This document shows positions 57,830 to 64,000 of a stretch of DNA of 64,000 bases, one piece after another. Origin of the DNA: Tubiluchus corallicola (Eukaryota; Priapulida; Priapulimorpha; Priapulimorphida; Tubiluchidae). The notes under the pieces were generated by a model that was given only the letters and a program-made list of their open reading frames with translations, was not told the DNA's origin and made no database searches. How positions within the stretch are numbered: position 1 is the stretch's first letter; each line of letters starts with the position of its first letter. Both the position numbers and the translations under genes were made by a program. The stretch lies in contig JAQGDQ010000094.1 in assembly GCA_030141605.1 (NCBI GenBank), positions 496,001-560,000 of the forward strand, given 5' to 3'.

Positions 57830-59470
57830 GCTGACAATAGGCCGTTATAAGCAGGACAGAATGTGCTCCAAACATTAAACAAACTAGATTCTAATTGTAG
57901 CAAAGTGTTGAACTGGTTTGAAGATAATAGCATGAAAGCAAATTCAGAAAAATTCCACGTTGTTGCCATTGGAAATAAATCACAAGCACTAAATCTAAAC
58001 TTCGACATTGACGCAAAAAATCAAAATTAATGTGACAATCAAATAAAAATCTTGGGTACATGTTTGCAAAATCCAATATAAAAACAAGTAGAAGTCCTTC
58101 CTAACTGTAAGTAGAAGAATTGCAGCATAATTTATTATTTATATCATTCTTTCACCCTGTTAAAGGAAAAGCGGATAATTGTGTAAACATTAGTTCAGAA
58201 TAAAGAATGCTCTAAAGTGATGAAAACTACAAAAGCTTTTTTTAAATCAAAGCTTAGATTAAATAATAATTACCTCGCATACTCAAATTTCGTTAAACTT
58301 TCAAAGCCACGCGCGGCTCAGTGATTCTTCTAAGATTGGCAGCGGCGCGTTTTTGTCACGTTAGCGTGGTCGATAAATAGAAGGCGGTACCATGGTAACA
58401 ATGATCATGAACTACAGTGTTAGTTTCTCACGTCATATGGATGTAGAGCCCATTTTCGTGACATCATACGTTTAAGCAGTAACACTTACGCAAACGTGCT
58501 TAACGCGCAAGGGAGATGTCTGCCATTGCACAAACTGTATTAGTTTCTGACGTAAGCAATAGCTGCGTTCGGTTGCCGTTAATTAACTTTCTAAGCTAAT
58601 TATTCAAATATAAGAAACATTTGCTAACTTTGTAGGCAAGAAAATGTGTATTTTGGACAGTAAATTAAAATGAGATTGAGTCTAAACAATCGTCCAGCCT
58701 TCCTTTAAAGTTTAATTACTGTCTGCCTGTATGGCATTTTAGTAGTTACGCAGTAACGAACAAACGTGAAAAAATTTAAGAAAGGGCACTGAGATTTACC
58801 TACAGTGATTATGCCTTAAGTTATGAAACATGCTAAACAAATTTAAAAATTCGTTAATTCTTTGCGTATAAGAACTTTAGCCTTAGAAATATTTAAAATT
58901 CTAAACAAAGAAGGAGCTAGCTACTTATACGACCTGATGGCAATTAAAGAATCTAAGTATTCATTCCGATATATTAAAATTACAAATGTACCACGCATCA
59001 AATGCACTAAATACGGCTAAACTCTGCGACATTCTGCCGCAGTTCGCGGAATCAATTGCCAAACGATAAGCGAAATGCTTAATGTAGTTATGAACTTATG
59101 GTATGTTTCAAAATATAAATTCGTGGAAAGATGACGAATATAAATGTACTGCATGTCGCAGAAATTGAAAATTTTATGGTTCTGATTAAGCTGTACTTCC
59201 AAACTATGAACTGTTTTCGAATGTGATTTTAACTCGATTAATTAAAGGCGTTGATTTTAGCATCTAAGTTAGCATTTATGATTTTAAAGTCTGCTAGGAT
59301 CCAAAGTGTTTTATTGTAGCAGTATAATTGTAAAATCTTTTTATCGCCTAAGCACTATTTTTACTAGTAGACTGGCTTTGTAATATATGTCGGCTTAAAA
59401 GTTATTAGGAGTTAGTGTTTTTTGTGTTTATGTAAAACCCGACTTTAAATAAAATTTGATTTATTTTGAT
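57830..59470 (+). mobile_element. Decayed LINE (CR1-like), interrupted
   Basis: 57845-58080 reads as the thumb region of a LINE reverse transcriptase (VLNWFEDNSMKANSEKFH, then an IKILGTCLQN stretch). 58775-59090 reads as the C-terminal region (RALRFTYSDYALSYE, then ILNKEGASYLYDL, KESKYSFRY in mixed frames), followed by an ECKCTACR-like end at about 59130-59165. The 3' UTR ends with AATAAAATTTGATTTATTTTG at about 59448. Between 58140 and 58750 about 600 bp of somewhat GC-richer, unrelated sequence intervenes, probably a later insertion of unknown type. Confidence 0.65.
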
Positions 59471-61035
59471 TGATTTGAGAACGTACGTATTATCACGTCC
59501 GGTATTAACTTAGCGCTAGGCCGTTCGACTGCTAATACACAGTGTGCACACTCATGTGTCATCATAAATATAATAGCAGCAAATAAATGCGGTGAAATGT
59601 TTTTTTTCGCACTCCGCAACAATGTGAGGTTATATCTATTAGGAAGCCCTTGCATCTCAGCAATGTACTTAGGCACGGAACTTAACGACTTGGGTTACCA
59701 GTATAAAAGCACTACGCTGTTTGGTGCAATTAGTCTGTATGTATAATTAGTCTGTACGGAAAAATAGTCTAGCATAGACTAATTTTAAAGGGGACAGGTC
59801 ATTTTGGCGCGGCCGTTTGGGCGCCCGCCCACTTGGGCGCGAGACATTTCGGCACAAGAATCGACGCACACTACGCTTGAATAATTTCTGTGTCGCACTA
59901 CAACACGTGATGCTTATAGCTGGCCTATTAGGTGAAACCTCTTTGTTTCTTTAGTCGCAGACTAATTTTTTCAATGTACCTAAAGTTTTTGTAAACGAAT
60001 AAACAATTATTTTCGTGAATACGATCATGTAATTGACATTAGAAATAATTAAAACACTCACCATGTGCAAAAACCTGCTGTTTTTAAAGCTTATTAAAAA
60101 CTCTTACAACTCGAAAGTTAAATTACATTACATTAAGATGCACTGAAGTTTAAAATTACAATTAAATTATATTACATTAAAACGACTTTACAAAACATTA
60201 ATTAAGAAAGACTGAAGTTTAAATTACATTACATTTAAAAGACAATAATTTACGTGAATATTAACCTCATTAAAATCCATTATTATAATAATCTCGTGTC
60301 ACAGTGTATACAGTAATAATGAAGTTACTGATAATTAAAAAGTGCAGAGGTATAAAACTTAGACTGTGAAGAGGCTTAATCTTGAAAGTGATAATTATGT
60401 ATATTTGCGTTATAACGATGCGTTATAACGTTATGTCAGCGTTCAGATTACAACTGTCCTGCTACGTTCTGTTAACTTTATCAATGTATGATACTGTGTA
60501 AATAATTATCGGAGTTAACAAGATAGGAAAATTTCAAATTGACAAGAACGTGTGGAAGGCAAAGTTGAACACCAGTTAAACCATAAGTATACCACAGGTT
60601 AAGACTCAGCATTAGTTGACTTAAATTTCAAAAGCTTTTCAATACAATATAGGCGATACACCCTAAAACATATTATGAAAGAAATCTACTTAGATCTTTT
60701 CGTATAAGCATTAAACACCTGAATGTGTCAATTTTGTATGATATTGTTTAAAACCTACTTCGTAAGCAATGTGCAAAAGCACACCTGTTTCATACAGCCA
60801 GTGAGTATTAAAAATTGTTCATGTTGCTGTTGGCATTAAACAACTAGCCTACTGTATTGTCTTACGTAAAGATTTAGTTCATTTTATTCTTTGTAATCGT
60901 TAAACATATCGACAGACTGTATTTAGTCAGTTTTCTTCTATTAAATTTCTTAGACGTTTATTGAGTAAAGGTCTAAAATAGAAAACTCATTTTTTTCTTC
61001 TCCTGCAGGACACACCATTTTCTGTAGGGAGGGTG
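59471..61035. other. Intergenic with local repeats
   Basis: Contains the 15-bp GC-rich array (listed separately), short TTAGTCTGTA/AGACTAATTTT repeats around 59725-59790, and at 60115-60250 a degenerate tandem repeat of the form (T)TAAATTACATTACATTA...GACTGAAGT. No gene was seen. Confidence 0.5.
59798..59857. repeat. GC-rich 15-bp tandem repeat, four units
   Basis: Four contiguous 15-bp degenerate units (starts 59798, 59813, 59828, 59843), each centred on TTTTGGCGC, TTTGGGCGC, CTTGGGCGC or TTTCGGCAC. It is a sharp GC island in AT-rich DNA and resembles terminal or subterminal arrays of non-autonomous DNA transposons. The family is not identified. Confidence 0.6.
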
Positions 61036-61523
61036 TGCACTGTAACAATACCATAGATATGGTTTGTTTAGATAAAAGATCTTGGTGATTGCTTAGGAGG
61101 GTTCTGCATTCGAGACTGTCATGCTGCTCTGATCTTCTTTTTTCACTTCTTCAGTTTTGTCACTAAGTGCAGGTTGCATATACAAGCTAAATTCTTCACG
61201 CCATTTTTTCCATGCTTGTGACAGATTGCGTGATTCGAAGTTTAGTGCGTTAGGTGGTTTTAGCTGATTCATAGTTCTCTACAAATTTGCCGTCCGAATA
61301 AATACTCAAAACAACTAGTTCACTTCTGACACCATGTTACACGCTACAATAATATTAGCAACCAGACAAATGCGTGCATAATAAAGTAGTATTTATTAAA
61401 CTAATTAGGAACTTAAACAAAGAAGATCAGAGCAGCATGGCAGTCTCGAATGCAGAACACTCCTAAGCAATCACCAAGATCTTTTATCTACACAAACCAT
61501 ATCTATGGTATTGTTACATGCAC
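61036..61523 (-). mobile_element. Rearranged Ty3/gypsy insertion with two inverted LTR starts
   Basis: TSD TGCAC at 61036-61040 and 61519-61523 flanks a 478-bp insert (61041-61518). On the minus strand the insert is a 184-bp LTR (61518-61335; TGTAACA...TGTAACA), then a primer-binding site TGGTGTCAGAAGTG (61334-61321), leader and the start of gag. It is closed by the first 100 bp of the same LTR in opposite orientation (61041-61140, three mismatches to 61518-61419). Both outer ends are therefore U3 ends, forming 100-bp terminal inverted repeats. Confidence 0.85.
61093..61272 (-). pseudogene. Ty3/gypsy gag N-terminal fragment
   Basis: 59 codons from ATG at 61272-61270. About 45 codons resemble the start of gypsy-like gag (LKPPNALNFESRNLSQAWKK and WREEFSLYM). 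It then runs into the inverted LTR piece and stops. The rest of gag and all of pol are absent. Confidence 0.7.
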
Positions 61524-64000
61524 TAGCCATTGTACTAGCATGGAATGGCTTTATTAGTTCAGTAGCAGTTCGGCCCATAGAATGGCCACTATGAGAGATG
61601 CAAGACACGTCGGCTAGTTTTGTTTCTCTCTAAATTTATTTTTTAATCTTTGCATTTTCTATTCTGTTCTTGAACAATTTCTACAATTCTACAACAACAA
61701 CTCTACTACAAATAGACGATAAAAAGTTAACAGCACTGGAGAAACCAGTGCAAAGCAAGAGTTGGAGCCGGATTCGCGAAAAATTGATTGGATCTCGATT
61801 ATATTAAAAACAGGATGTCATGCGTAAATGATCTGATAAGCTCATTTTAAAATACCAAAATTTTTCAGTGTTGCGGGACTAGGTTTCGCTCTGTTTGCGT
61901 TCAAACTTTCACTTACTCAAGGACACAGAATATACGCTCTGAATGTTATTTTGAAGTCACTTTAAAGCAGACACCTCTGTAAATCAAAACGTAATTTTAC
62001 CTGCATGAAATTCACAAATCCTACTTTCTGAGTGACTTAAATTTAAATACTTATCTGTTTTACCTGCGCAATATAATACAAGTGATGCATTCTGAATCCC
62101 CTCTTGAGTTCAGTGGTTGCTGCGATAGTTTAAGCACCATACAGGACAAGACTGCTTCTATCCTCCCAAGACTTGTCATCCGACTGTTTCAGGCGCCAAT
62201 GTGAAGGTTTGATAACACCTCAACGATAGATTGCTCTCTATGTTTTGTGTCTAATCTAGTCAGCTATTCAGTTTAATCATAAAGGTTTACTCACATGCAA
62301 AACGTTAACAGTTTGTAGATTTCAAATCTTACCCATTTTAATTTGGCAATAATTAGTAACTGAGTCAATCATTTTAGTTGGCGTGGGTAGCTCTTTTAAA
62401 GCTGGTTTAATGTGTCCCAGTTGTTTGGTCTGCATGGTAGTTTATCTTCAGGATGAGGTATTCGGACCGAGATCTCTCATCAACCAATAATTCTGGTTCA
62501 ATCCGTTTACTCATTACTGCATACCAGTTCTAACACTAGTGTTGCGAAGGTGGCCACGAGGTCCAGAGTTCAAATCATATCATTCAAACAATGTTGAGTT
62601 GTAGTTGAGAAATCAACTCAAATTCAAAAAAGTTAAACAGAAAATTAAAATGAGAGCTAGCCAGAACCTTTTCCTGCGTTTCTCATGCTGATCATAATTA
62701 CAGAGCAGGTGCTTTGATGGTACATGCTCCCACACACATATCCATTTGTGCACTAAACCGTATTCCATACCATGTAGCTACTATTATAGCTGCTATGTAG
62801 TGCTGATATGGAATGGTTTCCCAATAAGTTGAATCATCAGAATGTGAGGTTGGGGTGAAAATAAATGACCTTTCGTTCAGCAGTAACAATGTAACAACGT
62901 TGTAAATATCCTCAAATTGTATGAACATCGTGTGTATGATACCTGCTGACTGTCTTAATGAATGTATAGGCCTAGTATACTGATTTGGAATTGCATGTGG
63001 TGAAAAGAAGATTACAAGTAGAGGTCGTGAGTCTGGGACAGAGCCAGGATTCTAACACGATTGTCCGATTTTAGTAAAAAGTACAAATTTGAGGATTCAT
63101 TGACGATGCGCACTTTGGAATTCCATAATCCGCTCTGGCAAATCACAACGTTTGCAGTGCGCCAGGCTGGTGAAGAGTTTAAATGCGAAAAAGAAACTTC
63201 CGTGTTTTTCAAGATGGTGGCAGTTTCGCGGATCAAAAGTTGCTAAAGTTTGTTTGCGACTTCGTGTATTATTGATTATCGGCTCTGCAGCTACTAAAAT
63301 AGAATTGGTTTTAAGAACATTGAATGCTTTGATTATCTGCGATTGTACTGAACACGGTTTAGAGTTTTAGAAAAAGGTGTGTAAGACTAACAGTCTAGAT
63401 AAGTTGACTCACTGTTGGAAGTTTGATGGGTCCACGATGGCATGCCATTAGCAGTGCTTTAGTGCAGATTTGCAAACCAGAATTATTTTTAAGATAGCAG
63501 ATACATTTAGATAGTACTCGCACGACAATGATTAGTTAGGCCGTCAATAAAATCTCTTGTTTCATTGATGTATTGAGAACATATCACCCCAAGTTACATT
63601 GGCACTGTATAAAACAACGAACTTCACACGATCGTAGACTCTGCTATTTTTTCTCTTGTGTCAGGTTCTAGTAGGAGACAGCACACAATAAACAACAATG
63701 CAACGAAATTGTAAGGCAAAACTTTCTTTGTTAGAACTGTATTGCTTTTGATTTTTGTTGGTGCATTGCAGTAAAAATGTAATTATAATTAAATTTTGGT
63801 AATGGTTTTGTGCAATTGTATCGTGCTCTCTTAGAAACAAGACCAAAACTCATGAATTATAATGTAGGATAGATGTGGAATGTACAGATACAGTCTTAAC
63901 TGGTGTTAGTGTTGAAATTTGCAAAACACCGAGTGTGTGTAATTGACATTTACAAACAATGTATTGTCATTAGCATTAATTAATGTCAATTTTTACATTT
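61524..64000. other. Intergenic, no gene recognised
   Basis: AT-rich sequence. A possible tRNA-like B box (AGAGTTCAAATCA) is at about 62564-62576, without a convincing A box. Overlapping 61-74-residue frames on both strands at 63012-63246 show no family features. Nothing else can be supported. Confidence 0.4.

Overview
The window is nuclear DNA of an invertebrate animal. It is AT-rich (about two thirds A+T by eye), has split genes with GT-AG introns, long gene-poor stretches and many decayed transposons. Three host genes can be assembled exon by exon from conserved protein sequence. They are the 3' end of a PPM1H/J-type PP2C phosphatase (+, 424-3259), a complete RAB23 small GTPase gene (+, coding 25884-33352, 8 coding exons, 227 residues) and a complete UBE2W ubiquitin-conjugating enzyme gene (-, coding 57475-38721, 6 coding exons, 148 residues). 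BEL/Pao retrotransposons, found only in animals, and RAB23 both point to a metazoan. I cannot name the phylum.

Layout: 1-3.3 kb holds the phosphatase end, which has a long acidic C-terminal tail with 12-residue repeats. 3.3-25.7 kb has no convincing host gene. It holds microsatellites, tRNA-like SINE fragments, a LINE 3' end, two families of dispersed repeats and a few orphan exon-like pieces. 25.7-33.4 kb is RAB23. 33.4-38.7 kb is the tail-to-tail interval between RAB23 and UBE2W, with two further copies of a repeat also seen at 11.8 kb. 38.7-57.5 kb is UBE2W. Its first exon codes only five residues and lies 15.9 kb upstream of the second. That intron is a transposon trap holding a LINE fragment, a heavily decayed BEL/Pao copy, an antisense BEL gag fragment, a 7,001-bp young BEL/Pao element with both LTRs and target-site duplications, and a second LINE split by a 500-bp solo LTR. 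57.8-64 kb holds a third LINE relic, a GC-rich 15-bp tandem repeat and a 478-bp Ty3/gypsy-derived insertion with two inverted LTR starts.

The main discovery is in the young BEL/Pao element (47029-54029). Between an N-terminal SAP domain and the gag core it carries an intronless glycogenin-like glycosyltransferase (GT8) domain, joined in frame to the SAP segment. This looks like host-gene capture by a BEL/Pao retrotransposon. The captured domain keeps the DxD, DGGxQG and HFxGxxKPW signatures but lacks about ten residues at the loop that carries the autoglucosylated tyrosine in glycogenin. The copy has about six reading-frame breaks, so this individual element is unlikely to be active, although its LTRs differ at only 3 of 286 positions.
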